Positions 47,395-58,004 of a DNA stretch of 64,000 nt are shown piece after piece. The stretch's first letter is position 1; every line of letters starts with the position of its first letter. The DNA lies in NCBI GenBank assembly GCA_030068075.1, contig CM057828.1, positions 110,094,699-110,158,698 of the forward strand, written 5' to 3'. A program made the position numbers and the translations under genes. The stretch comes from Paguma larvata (lineage: Eukaryota; Chordata; Mammalia; Carnivora; Viverridae). The notes under the pieces were generated by a model. That model had not been told where the DNA came from, did no database searches, and saw only the letters and a program-made list of their open reading frames with translations.

Positions 47395-47501
47395 AGGCGC
47401 CTGGTTGGCTCAGTCAGTGGAGCATGGGATGCTTGATCTCAGGGTTATAAGTTTGAGTCCCACATTGAGTATAGAGATTACTTTAAAAAAATTAAAATAA
47501 A
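47395..47501 (+). mobile_element. Short tRNA-like carnivore SINE (old head-only subfamily)
   Basis: 'gcctggttggctcagtcagt', 'gatctcagggttataagttt' and 'gagtatagagattactttaa', then an A-rich tail. It has no CT-rich tail stretch. Direct repeats 'agactgttcatggg' (47381-47394) and 'agaccattcatggg' (47502-47515) mark its insertion. Confidence 0.92.
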
Positions 47502-47977
47502 AGACCATTCATGGGCCGCAGGGTAAAGATGATAGTTGGAACTCAGTCAAAATACTAGAAGATAATTTTTTCCAGAAAGAGCAAAAATAATAGAGAAAAC
47601 ATAGAAAAAGGGGAAAAAAAGGTGTAACTATCCAGAGAAGGTAGACACCTGAATAATAAGAGTGTGGCTGGGCTGGGGGGATAGCGGCGGTGGAAAGCAG
47701 AGAAAAGTAAATTAGGAAATCTCAGGAAAATAATTCAATAATAGAGGATCTGAATATATGAATTTCCAGGTTGAAAAGGCCCACCAAACACTTGGCAAAT
47801 GGATGAAAATACGCTGAATACTTCATTGTGAAATTTCTAAACATCGTTTCCATAGAGAGAAATGAAAACAGACTGCATCCAAAGGACCACAGATAACTTT
47901 GGATTTGTTAACACTAAAATAGGAAAGCAAAAGACAGTGGAACAACACCTTTAAGTTTCAACCCGGCGTTCTATGAT

Positions 47978-48186
47978 GGGGCGCCTGGGTGGCTCAGTTG
48001 GTTAGGCATCCGACTTCAGCTCAGGTCATGATCTCATGGTTCGTGGGTTCGAGCCCCGCGTCGCGTTCTGTGCTGACAGCTCGGAGTCTGGAGCCTGCTT
48101 CAGGTTCTGTGTCTCATTCTCTTTCTGCCCCTACCCGGCTTATGCTTTGTCTCTCAAAACTAAATAAATGTAAAAAAAAAAATTAA
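47978..48186 (+). mobile_element. Felid SINE (first of an adjacent pair)
   Basis: Very well preserved: 'ggggcgcctgggtggctcag', 'ggttcgtgggttcgagcccc', 'ctgacagctcggagtctgga', CT-rich stretch, 'aaaactaaataaatg' and an A-tail. The flanks 'tttcaacccggcgttctat' and 'tttcaacctgaaattctat' are similar and may be a decayed target duplication. Confidence 0.96.
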
Positions 48187-48221
48187 ATTTCAACCTGAAA
48201 TTCTATATTCAGAAAAATTAT

Positions 48222-48433
48222 GGGGCACCTGGGTGGCTTAGTTGGTTAAGTGGCCAACTTTGGCTTAGGTCATGATCTTACAGTCTATGAGTTCAAGCCC
48301 TGTGTTAAGCTCTGTGCTGACAGCTCAGAGCCTGAAGCCTGCTTTGGATTCTGTGTCTCCCTCTCTCTCTGACCCTCCCCTGCTCTCTCACTCTCTCAAA
48401 ACTAAAAATTAAAAAAAAAAATAAATAAAAATT
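48222..48433 (+). mobile_element. Felid SINE (second of an adjacent pair)
   Basis: 'ggggcacctgggtggcttag', 'gctgacagctcagagcctga', 'ccctctctctctgaccctcc' and a tail of A and 'aaataaataaaa'. Only about 35 bp of L1M lies between it and the preceding copy. CpG sites are more decayed than in the first, so it may be older. Confidence 0.95.
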
Positions 48434-48710
48434 GTTAAGCAAGATTTTCGTTGACGGAGAGAGAAAAATAGAAATAAATCTTCATTCTCCACAATGGACA
48501 TCAATAGATACTGCCTAAAACGGAACAGTCACGAAGTAAGATCATAAGCATGTTATCCACAGATATGGAGAAGAAATACCAAAAGAATCAGCTCTGGGAA
48601 TTCAAAGTGCTTGTCTCTGGGGAATCTAACGTACAGCATGGTGACTATAGTTAGGAATACTACGTTATCTCCTTGAAATTTGCTGAAAGAGTAGACCTTC
48701 AGTGTCTTCG

Positions 48711-48711
<1 letters not shown>

Positions 48712-48745
<34 letters not shown>
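48712..48745. repeat. (CA)n microsatellite, 17 units
   Basis: A pure CA tract in the L1MA 3'UTR at the place where related copies have a short 'cacacaca' run. Confidence 0.97.
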
Positions 48746-48752
<7 letters not shown>

Positions 48753-48934
48753 AAAAGGTAACTATGTGAAATGATGGGATATGTTCATTAACCTGATTCT
48801 GGTAATCATTTCACACAGCATACATATGTCACAGCATTGTATCGTACACTCTAAATACATACAATTTTATCTGTCAGTTCTACTTCAACAAATTTGAATA
48901 AAATAGAAATTTTTCATTATAAAGGAAAAAGAGA

Positions 48935-49264
48935 AAGATAGTTCTAGCTCTGTCACAAATAATAGACTGGAAAGATGGAAGCCTGGAAGCCAGGACATGG
49001 GAAGACGATTTAGGAGGCTGTCGTAATAGCAGCAGGACCTGACCTAAGGCAATAATGAGTTTAGAGCAGAGGCGATAACTTTGAAAAACACCTTAGAGGA
49101 AACAGGAGTTAGGTTCATCTGCAGGTAGCCAAGTGGAGATGCATAGTAAACAGAGAACATTTCGCCCTGGAACCTGGGAACTAGAAATATAAATTTAGAA
49201 TCGTAGTTAGAGCCACAGGAGCTGGAAGAAATTCTATAGAAAACCTGTGAAGGAAAAGAAATGA
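48935..49264 (-). mobile_element. L2 LINE, antisense, second part
   Basis: 'gacgatttaggaggctgtcg', 'gtagccaagtggagatgcat', 'ctagaaatataaatttagaa' continue the L2 that begins at 46911. The two parts together represent one element opened by L1 and SINE insertions. Confidence 0.78.
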
Positions 49265-49644
49265 AGGCCTCAGGCTAGAGCATATTTTCCTGGACAGATT
49301 TTGATTGGGGCAGAAAATGCCCTCCCAAACATTCGGCCTCGTTCAGTTGTACATGTAGCACGTGTGAAGGAACTCTAGTATACGTGAGCTTTATGAGGGT
49401 AAGCGATTCGATATTACAGTTGGAAATAATGTTCGTATTTCTAAGTATGATCTGGTATATTTCCTTTTTTTTTTTTTTTTTCTTGGAAATGCCAAAGATA
49501 GTAATAACCATTTCCAGCTTTTGGAAGAATCCTGGAGAACTTTGTTAACGTACAAAATCCACGGTTTTTTGAGTAGTTGGGATTTTTTTTTTACAACGTA
49601 TTTTCAATCCATAAGATCTAGTTTAATGTTTTCTTCAGCCAACA
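49265..49644. other. Unassigned sequence
   Basis: No feature recognised except a T-run at about 49464-49480. Confidence 0.4.
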
Positions 49645-49800
49645 AGTATTATTATCTCTCCTTTCCTAATTTGGGGAAACTGGAACAGAAATAAGATAAA
49701 ATGACTGCTCCAAGGTCGCATAGTAAGAAGTTTTCATTAAAAACGTGCATCTCCTCGGTTTTCTGATCCTTTTCAACTTTTAACTCATTGCATTGCATGT
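49645..49800 (-). mobile_element. MIR SINE, antisense
   Basis: 'attattatctctcctttcct', 'ggggaaactggaacagaaat', 'tgctccaaggtcgcatagta' read as a reverse MIR. Confidence 0.7.
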
Positions 49801-50489
49801 AGCTCACCGAGATTGGGCTGGAACTGGTCCTGAAAATTAAGGGTCAGTCTAGTCTTTTAGGGTTTTTAGGTTTGGGGAAAAGTAGCAAGCATCTGGTGAG
49901 AACACCTTAACAACACAGCTAAAAAATTAGGGGTCGTAGGACTATGTACTTCCAAAGTTTCCCCAATTCTCAGTAGAAAAGACATCGCCTTGGAGGGTCT
50001 TAAACAAATTAGTTCCCCAGGATGACTCTGTAAAACACTTGACTCTGTCCATGGCTGACATTCAGAAATATCTGAATTTAAAGAGGGGCTTTCTTATTGA
50101 ACTCGTTAGCAGTATGCAGCCATTTAGGGAAGGAAGGAGATTGTCAAATATTAATACATTTTATTAATGAAGCACTAAGAATTTCTTAAATGGATCCAAA
50201 TTTATTCTGTAGATTCTCATTCAGCTTTTCTAATCTTTTAGTACCAATTTGAGAATTTTCTTATTTGTTTCTAAAATAGGACAGAGATAAGAACAAGCCT
50301 TTATTACAAGTGAGTGAATTCTGCTACTATAGTCAGAATTTGTGTACTATAAGAAGCTTATATTATTTTAACGACATTGAACTTTAAGGTATTTGGGTCC
50401 TCTTATTTATGTGACGATCTCAAAAAACATGAATTCCATCATTGCTTAGAAGAGGTTTTTTAGATCAATGAAAATCACTTTGGAAAACA
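49801..50489. other. Unassigned sequence
   Basis: No gene or repeat recognised in about 690 bp. Confidence 0.4.
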
Positions 50490-50925
50490 AGCAATTAATT
50501 GCTTATTAAATATGCATTTAATACACCACCCAGCAAGTCCACTCCTAGGCTTTCACCGAAGAGATGTGAACACATTTATCTACACAAAGACATGAACACA
50601 GATATTTATAGTGATTTTCTTCATGATAGCCTAAAACTGGCAACAACACAAATGCCCATCACTGGGTGCATGGGTACCATTCGGCAAGAGAGGGCAATGA
50701 TTTGATGCACACAATATGAGAATTCGTATTGTTTGATTGATATGAAATGATATAAAATTCTTGACCAGGCAAAGCTAATTTAAAGTGACAGAAAGCGTCA
50801 GTGATTGCCCCGGCCCTGTGATGAGGGGTGGGGGTTGACTATAAGGAGGACAAGGGAACTTCTTCAGGTAATGAGGGAACTTCTTGAAATGATATTAATA
50901 TTTTATATTTTCTTAAAATATATCT
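50490..50925 (+). mobile_element. L1ME-like 3' region
   Basis: 'agtccactcctaggctttca', 'tctacacaaagacatgaaca', 'cctaaaactggcaacaacac' and 'gtgacagaaagcgtcagtga' follow the last part of ORF2 and 3'UTR of an L1ME-type element. A likely 3' terminus ('tgtaaattatacctcaatta') appears only at 51458-51480, so about 0.5 kb of other sequence may be inserted. Confidence 0.75.
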
Positions 50926-52111
50926 GGGATTTGTTTCAGGTACGGTATGGTGAAAGACACAGAGAAAACCACCTTTGAGAGAAGAATGTATTATAGTACC
51001 TAAGAGGAGGGGGCATGCCGTCCAGTGTGGCCACATTGGGAAGTTCCCGGGTTGGTCAGGAGGCAGAAGGAGCTATGGGAAATCTTGGCCTGGATCCTTT
51101 AATGTGGTTTTCCTGGGAAAGACCAGGCAGGGAGAGAGAAACAGTTTAGAGTTGGCTAGTTTGAATGATTTCAGCAGTTCAGACTGTGGTCCTAGTCGTC
51201 TAGAACCTGGCCATGGGGTGATTTAGACTGGGAATAAATATGGGCAAATTATGTGACAGCAAGATAATGGAGGTGGCTGGGGCCGTGGACTTTGGATTGG
51301 TTGATTTGCATATGGAAGGTGTGTTCACAGGGGAATTGTTTGCCATCTCCAAGATTAGATAGCCCTGGGGGTCGCTGGGTTCTGCCAGCCAGGTCCCTAA
51401 TATGAAACAAGAATGTGATGCTACCGTGGGGTATATGTTTGTGTATATGTTTGTCGTATGTAAATTATACCTCAATTAAGTTGATTTGAAAAGTATAAAA
51501 AAAAAGTAGTGAAATATAATGGGCACATGAAATTACTTAAAACAAGCTAGGAAAATTCATCCGCAAGTGCATTAAATTTTTCCCAGCAATACCTAAGTAT
51601 ATAAAGGACAAGAGCAGCATTGACTTCTTCACAATTACAAGTTCATTCAAGCAGTTCCTTTTTCCCCTCCTCTGTGTCAGATTGGTTTCAGTTCCTTAAT
51701 ACGTAAAAGAAAGGCAGCTTTTTCAGTTATATGTTGTCTGGGGTTACACAACCTATCTGCGTCCTTTCCTGCCACGTTCCAAAGATGTACATTATGTATT
51801 CTTAGGCTGACTAAAAAAAATAAAAAGTTTGAGTCAGCTTCTCTCTCAACTGTTTCAGTGACAGAGTTTCATATGTCATCTAGCATTTTGTGGAATAGGT
51901 TCCATAGCTGAATGTCAGTAGTCATGAGAAAGTTCTTCTTTGTTTCACTGATTTTCCTTCCATTCTAGTATCCAGCACAAGAATATTCTATGTAGTATTT
52001 CCATTGACCTAGTCCACCCTTGCGTGTGTGTTCATATGGGGATGAGAGAAAATAAAAAAGAGGGAGGGTGGAGAGAGAGGGAGAATCTGCATGTAGGAGA
52101 GCATGCGTGTG
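50926..52111. other. Mostly unassigned; includes a probable L1ME 3' terminus
   Basis: 50930-51425 is somewhat GC-richer and matches nothing I recognise; it may be an insertion into the L1ME. 51430-51500 ends like an L1ME ('atgtaaattatacctcaatt'). 51900-51960 has a CR1/L3-like phrase ('gaaagttcttctttg'), too short to assign. Confidence 0.35.
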
Positions 52112-52290
52112 TCTATGGAGTTAGGAATCAGACACACCTGGGGAAATTAATGTGGGCTCCTCCTAGTGAGCTTGCACGTGTTACTTAACTTCTTTGAGCC
52201 TCAGTTTCTTGACTTGAGAGATGCTCGTGTGAGGATAAGAGGGATGTGCAAATTGCCTTGTAGGTCCAGCATACGGTAAGCACTCAGTGC
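52112..52290 (+). mobile_element. MIR SINE, sense
   Basis: 'tggagttaggaatcagacac', 'gttacttaacttctttgagc', 'ctcagtttcttgacttgaga' and 'ggtaagcactcagtg' follow the MIR order. Confidence 0.83.
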
Positions 52291-53141
52291 GGAGGAGTTA
52301 CGGTGTAGACAGTGTAGGTGAAGCTGTCATCTGTGGATTCACCAACTCTGGTTCTAGCCTCCAACCTAACATCTGTGCGACAGTCACTGTCCAATACCTG
52401 AAAATCAAAAGTCACAGTAGATTCAGAACTGAAAACCTGAGAGACGAGCAGCTGCCCAATCACATTATCTTAACATACAAAGACGAGCCTATTAATTACC
52501 CAAGACTTTGTTACCTTTCTAAATATTTTCATATTCCAAGTTTTCCTGGCCAAATTTATTATATTATGGCCTTTATCTCAGTGACACTGTATCAGGCAGG
52601 TGATATATGACATGCTTATTCTCTAGGAAATAGTTCCCTAGAAATAATTATCAGATGAACATCCACCTTGCGGCTCTGGTTGGTGTCCGTATATACACAA
52701 AGAGCATGCGCTGAAACACACACTCACACCGTGCGTTAATGTTAATAAGCTTGTTGAGCATGGAGCAAATGATTTTTATTTTTTCTGTAAGGTTCTTTGT
52801 CTAAATTTATTTTTAAGGCAAGGTAGCCTAGCAAAGACCAGAATCTGTCTGCCTTAGGTTCCCTCAGCTAGGAATAAATGGGAGATTTCCATTTCCAGAA
52901 CCACCGAGCTGTCACTTCTCAAGTAACCAATTCACCTAAGTCTCATTTTTAATCATCTCTTTAAATAAGACGTAATCACTAAAATTAAAAGTAATCATGC
53001 GAGTGACTTATAAAGCATATTGTGTTAAATCACGCTATAATTGATGGCATTCACTGTTTTTATTCCTTTTTTTTTTTCCTCTCAGATAGATTTTTCTACT
53101 TCATATACTTTTTGGCATTCAAATAAGAAAAGTTAGCCTAT
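52291..53141. other. Unassigned sequence
   Basis: The 107-codon plus frame at 52287-52610 begins in the MIR tail and has no recognised domain. Nothing else found. Confidence 0.4.
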
Positions 53142-53220
53142 TGCTTTGGCTTCTGTGTCTCCCTCTCTCTCTGCCCCCCACTCTCAAAAATAAATAAATA
53201 TTTAAAAAATTTATTAAAAA
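53142..53220 (+). mobile_element. 5'-truncated felid SINE
   Basis: Only the tail remains: 'ttggcttctgtgtctccctc', 'ctctctgccccccactctca', 'aaaaataaataaatatttaa'. Typical 5' truncation of an L1-mobilised copy. Confidence 0.88.
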
Positions 53221-53699
53221 GAAAAACCAGGTTATAATTACCAGAGATTATATATACTGTGAAGGACACACTGCCTGCTAGTGCTGTATCAGGGTACATT
53301 GAGTAAAGATGCGTTTTGACTTTGCTTGTATGGTATTTGAAAACTACTGTTAGATCTAATGTGAATTTTTAATGCAACTTTTCCTCTAGCACATTTATGT
53401 CATGCACTTTTATTTCTAATTAGTGACTGTCGCACAGATGCAAGATTATGATTATTCATTAAGTTTTCTTTACTAAACATTAGGCATATTTATTACATAA
53501 TTTATTCATTTTCCATAATTAAAGTTTAGACTTAAATACAGCAGTACTTTATGTGGCAGAGGAAGGCATTAAACTCTATTTGAGCAAATTTTCGACTTGA
53601 AACACCAAAATATTGGGGGTACAGGTAAATTATTTTAATGGCACTCCTTATATAGTATTCCAAAGCAATAACATAAAGACATTTTTTTTTCTGATGATG
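53221..53699. other. Unassigned AT-rich sequence
   Basis: No gene or repeat recognised. Confidence 0.4.
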
Positions 53700-53990
53700 A
53701 CAAAGATAGTATTTGTTCACTAGGGAACCTTAGACATCCATAAACTTAAAAAGAAAAATAAATAGCCATTAGTCCCCCACTCAGAAATACCCCCTTTTAA
53801 TATTTAGTAGTTTTCTCATGCATATATGGGAGAGAAATACTGAACCATACCTCTCTGCAACCAACCTCTTTCATACAAAAACTGTATGATAAGCATTTTT
53901 CGTATTTTTAGTATTTTAAGGAACATTGTTTGCAATAGTTTTATTGTAAAAATGTACCTTAATTTATTTAGAGGTTTTACAGTTGGGGTG
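53700..53990 (-). mobile_element. Old L1M 3'UTR fragment, antisense (probable)
   Basis: 'tagtagttttctcatgcata', 'tctctgcaaccaacctcttt', 'atgtaccttaatttatttag' and 'aggttttacagttgggg' resemble an antisense LINE 3' region of the L1MC/L1ME type. Diverged. Confidence 0.5.
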
Positions 53991-54119
53991 TATGGCACCC
54001 TGAACAATTCTAAAAAGGTAATAAAAATGATGATAATGAAGGTGGATGGCAAAATAGCTTTGCACATTATCGTGATGACTTTCTGAAGTGGAAAGAAGGT
54101 CGGAATCAAAAGGAATGCA

Positions 54120-55135
54120 AAACGTTAAGGCTTAGGATGCATATTGAAGAAATCTCCATGCGAATATCACTCCCCACTCAATAGGTAGCCTTGTTTAGTT
54201 GGTTTCTCTTGCTGCGCAAAAAGCACAATTTTAGTGTAGTCCCAGTTGCTTAGTTTTGCTTTTGTTCCCCTTGCCTGAGGAAAAAAAATGTTGCTAAGGC
54301 TGATGTCAAAGAATTATTACCTGTGTTTTCCTCTAGGAGTTTTATGGCTTCACATTTAGGTCTTTAATCCATTTTGAGTTTATTTTTTTGTATGGTGTAA
54401 GAACATGACCCAGTTTCATTCTTTTGCATGTAGCGGTCCAGTTTTCCCAACATTATTAATTGAAGAAACAGACTTTTCCTCATTATATGTTCCTACCTCC
54501 TTTGTCATAGAGTAATTGACCATATAATCTTGGGGTTTTTTTCTGGGCTTTCTACTCTGTTGAACTGTATGTTTGTTTTTGTGACGCTGCCATACCATTT
54601 TGATTGCCATAGCTTTGTAGTATAGTTTGAAATCTGGAATTGTGATGCTTCTACCTTTGTTCTTTCTCAAGATTGCTTTGGCTTTTTGGAATCTTTTGTG
54701 ATTCCATACAAACTTTAGTGTTCATTTGTTCTAATTTTGTGAAAAATGCTGTTGGTATTTTGATAAGGATTGCATTGAATCTGTGATTACTTTGAGTAGT
54801 ATGGACATTTTAGTAATATTAATTCTTCCAGTTCATGAGCATGGAATATCTCCTCATTTGTTTTTGTTGTCTTTAATATCTATCATCAGTTAAGTTTTAT
54901 AGTTTTCAGATAAGTTTTATGTCTTTCAACTCCTTGGTTAAATTTATTCCTAGGTATTTTGTTCTTTTTGGTGCAATTGTAAATAGATTGTTTTCTCAAT
55001 TTCTCTTTCTTCTACTTCATTATTAGTGTATAGAAGTACAAACAGATTTCTGTATTTTAATTTTGTATCCTGCAACTTTACTGAATTCATTTTACATGTT
55101 ATAGTTTTCATCTCTGGAAATTTTATGTGGGTCTT
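54120..55135 (-). mobile_element. L1 ORF2 fragment, antisense
   Basis: 'tttaatccattttgagttta', 'gtccagttttcccaacatta', 'ccataccattttgattgcca', 'tggaattgtgatgcttctac', 'ggattgcattgaatctgtga' and 'atcctgcaactttactgaat' follow the antisense reading of the ORF2 reverse-transcriptase region over about 1 kb. The 84-codon minus-strand frame at 54416-54670 is a surviving piece of ORF2 ('[20 protein letters not shown]'). Confidence 0.93.
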
Positions 55136-55139
55136 CCCT

Positions 55140-56190
55140 GTCCATATTTAACTTTTTGAACATATGAAATACAGTTATTACTTAATTACAGTTTGAGCTT
55201 TGACCACTAATTCTAACATCTGTGTCAGTTCAGGGTCAGTTTTGATTATTTTCTGCATTATGGTTCATGTTTTCCTGCTTCTTTGCATGCTTAATAATTT
55301 TTAATTAGATGTTAGCTATTATGAATTTTACCTCGTTGCGTGATGGATATTTTTGTAGGTCTGTAAATATTCTTGAATTTTGTTCTAAATGCACAGTTAA
55401 GAACTTGGAAATAGCTTGTTCCCTTTCAGTCTTGCTTTAAGATTTGTTATATGAAATCAGAGGGGCGCATGGGTGACTCAGTTGGTTAAATATCCAACTC
55501 TTGATTTCAGTTCAGGTCATGATCTCACAGTCGTGAGACTGGACTCCATGGTGGGCTCCACATGGGGCTCAGCGCTAGGTATGGAGCCTGCTTAAGATTT
55601 CTCTCTCTCTCCGTCTCCTGTTCCCACCCACCTTGCATACACTCACACACATGTGCTCTCTGTCTCCCTCTCTCTCTCTCTCAAACAAAGGAAACCAGAG
55701 AAATGCTTGGTGTAAGGCTTAATTAAACTATTTCCTTTACTAAGGCAAGACCTTTCTTTGTGCTCTATTTGATGTCCTGTGAATTGGGGTGTTTTTCAGT
55801 CTGGCTGGTGGGAATAGGCAATATTCCTGCCCCGCTGTGAGTGCTGAGCAACTTGGATCTTCTCCCGATCAAAGGTAGTTTCTTCACTTGCTTGTGCTGA
55901 GCAGTAACCAAACAAATACCTGATGGAGACCCTCTTCATTGCTCTGTCTCTCTCTTTCCACAGCTCTCTTTTCTCCATTACCCCGGGAATCTCCACCAGG
56001 GTTCTCCCTTCCTACAACATTGCTGTAGGGCTCATCTCATTTGTTTTCTGTCTCTGAGGAGATTGGTCTTTTGTGATCTGATGTCCAATGTTTTGAAATA
56101 CTGTTTCACATATTTTGTCTATATTTTTGGTTGTTTCAGGCAGGAGGACAAATCTGGTCTCTGTTACTCAATCTTGGCTATAGCAGAAGT
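55140..56190 (-). mobile_element. L1M 5'UTR, antisense, interrupted by a SINE
   Basis: 'catgttttcctgcttctttg', 'gatggatatttttgtaggtc', 'gcaagacctttctttgtgct', 'tctggctggtgggaataggc' and, at the end, 'tgtttcaggcaggaggacaa' and 'tgttactcaatcttggctat' are the reverse of an old L1M 5'UTR that starts near 56190. Its position directly next to an ORF2 part means ORF1 and much of ORF2 are missing, or that two elements are joined. Confidence 0.68.
55463..55690 (+). mobile_element. Carnivore SINE
   Basis: 'gcgcatgggtgactcagttg', 'gttcaggtcatgatctcaca', 'ggtatggagcctgcttaag', long CT-rich stretch and 'ctcaaacaaagg'. Direct repeats 'gaaatcagag' (55453-55462) and 'gaaaccagag' (55691-55700) flank it. Confidence 0.93.
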
Positions 56191-56212
56191 CATGCCTTTT
56201 AATTTTGGCCAG

Positions 56213-56250
56213 TTTTCTATTTAAAAGCATTTAAACTTTTAAATAGAAAA
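56213..56250. repeat. Perfect 15-bp inverted repeat (hairpin)
   Basis: 'ttttctatttaaaag' (56213-56227) and its exact reverse complement 'cttttaaatagaaaa' (56236-56250) enclose an 8-base loop 'catttaaa'. Confidence 0.97.
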
Positions 56251-56392
56251 ACTCATGTCTTCACCTTCATGGCTTCTGTCTTTGGTGTCATGCTAGAAAC
56301 ACTTTCGTGTTTGATGGCTTATAAGATATTTATCTATGTTTTTTTCAATGTCTTTAATTGCCTTATTTTTATTTTCAAATAGTTCTAATATA

Positions 56393-56446
56393 TATTATAG
56401 ACAGTTTGGAAAATAGCTTGTATTATAGACAAGTTGGAAAATAGCT
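56393..56446 (+). repeat. 28-bp tandem duplication
   Basis: 'tattatagacagtttggaaa' with 'atagcttg' is followed directly by 'tattatagacaagttggaaa' with 'atagct'. One shift within an A/G/T run separates the copies. Confidence 0.93.
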
Positions 56447-57080
56447 AAATTAAAGGCAAAAATGCATGTAATGCCTCAACGAACACATTGCCAAAACACA
56501 TCTTAACATGTTATCTGTCATGCATTTTGATCTACCTTTGTTTTTTATGTTTGTCTTGTGATCCTACAGTGTATGTCACCCAGGGTGTTCTCTCAGTGCA
56601 TTTTCCACTGTGCTACGTAGTCTTCATAATTGTATCTTAGTAACTGAATTATATTTCGTCAAATGAGTATGTTGCAACTCTACTATCTTAACCAATAGCA
56701 TTAAACATTTTTGTTGTTTCTTCTTAAATAGAATATATGAAATATAATTTTCTGGCAGGGCATTTCTAGGGAATCTTAATTCTGCCAGCTTTTACATTTC
56801 CCTGGCCTCCCCTGGGTGGAGCTGCTGATACAGCTGCTTTCTCATGGTGTCATTGCTTCCCTCTCCAAGCCCACACGAGTACATTCAGTAAAATCCTGTC
56901 TGTACAAAAATGAGAAAGAAATAAAGACATTAGTTTCTTAACAGTTCAGTCCATTTCTTCCTACTCCTGTAATTATAAATAGGAAGATTTTTTAAAGAAC
57001 TTATAATCTATATTTTTCATGTGTATGAACAAGACATCTCAATTGTTTTCTAATTATTATTTGTGCTTGGTTATTTTTAG

Positions 57081-57151
57081 GGACGTTGTTGTTCAAGTCA
57101 AATACATCATAATGCAGAATTCTTTATCACTACCACCAAAAGATCAACAAG
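57081..57151 (+). other. Candidate 71-nt exon with good splice-site motifs
   Basis: Upstream is a T-rich tract with a possible branch point ('ttttctaattatt') and 'ggttatttttag'; downstream is 'gtaagatg', a good donor. Two of the three frames are open: one reads 'GRCCSSQIHHNAEFF...', the other 'DVVVQVKYIIMQNSLSL...'. It lies in sequence where I see no repeat. I cannot tie it to a gene. It may be an exon of a long host gene, a non-coding exon, or chance. Confidence 0.3.
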
Positions 57152-58004
57152 GTAAGATGAACCATGCTGAGGAGATGGTCCTGTGTATGTTATGAATAGT
57201 TTAAATTGATACCTTCGACGCCACTGCCTTCTGACCAGAGGTAATTTATTTCCAGGAATTAAGAACAAAATCCTAACTATATAGGAAAGTTGATTTCCTT
57301 TGGTAAGTTACTGAAGTGTATATAAAGACATGTATCCTTGACTGAGAACTTGCGAGCAGGGTCATCTCATCCCACACAAAACTCACAGAACCCAGCCTAT
57401 GAGCTGACACTGAGTTGGCACCAATAGATGTCAAACGAAACTATGGAGTATTGGCTTTGGTGAAGCCAAGTCACGTGTGTTTGAGTGAGAAGGCTATATA
57501 TGTGTACACATATTCTTACACACATGCACGTACCACAGATATGTAGAGAGAGGGAATATTCACTTACACATTTCTTTGACTTGTTTATTCCCATAGACAT
57601 TTCAAAAGAAACATAAGAAAAAACCATTCTCCAGCCCCATATGATTTATAAAAAAGAAAATCTTGGTTTTTTTTTAACAAGAGCTCCTAAAGTTTTCAGA
57701 AAAGCAATTTACGGGTGGAGATAGAGTCTTTTCTGAATGAAGAGTAATTAAATTTCCTTCACCATAAAGGGCAAACTCCAACCTTTAGGAAGAATTCAAG
57801 TCTTTCACCTGCCCCTATATACTCTCTTCTACACAGAAGAGAAGTTTTGATATGTTTTTGATAAAAATAATGTCTTCGATGATGTAAAATTGGGCTTCCT
57901 TCATGGAAGAGACATAACTTAGCAAATGGAGAGAATTCGCTATAAAGAACGCTTAACAGAAGCAGACACTCTTTGATCTCTCTACCAAAAGGAAAGACAG
58001 CGTC
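57152..58004. other. Unassigned sequence
   Basis: No recognised repeat or gene. Confidence 0.4.

Larger units (their letters stand above)
47540..48930 (+). mobile_element. Old L1M (ORF1-region and 3' end) inserted in L2, with two SINEs inside
   Basis: 'gaatttccaggttgaaaagg' and 'ttcattgtgaaatttctaaa' are L1M ORF1-region sequence; the 3' part has 'gtacagcatggtgactatag', 'tgctgaaagagtagaccttc', 'ggtaactatgtgaaatgatg' and 'tctgtcagttctacttcaac', an L1MA-type 3' end. Either one internally deleted L1 or two adjacent ones. SINEs lie at 47978 and 48222. Confidence 0.72.
56191..57080. other. Unassigned sequence with a hairpin and a small duplication
   Basis: A perfect 15-bp inverted repeat lies at 56213-56250 and a 28-bp tandem duplication at 56393-56446. 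The end (57020-57080) is a T-rich tract leading into the candidate exon listed next. Confidence 0.45.
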
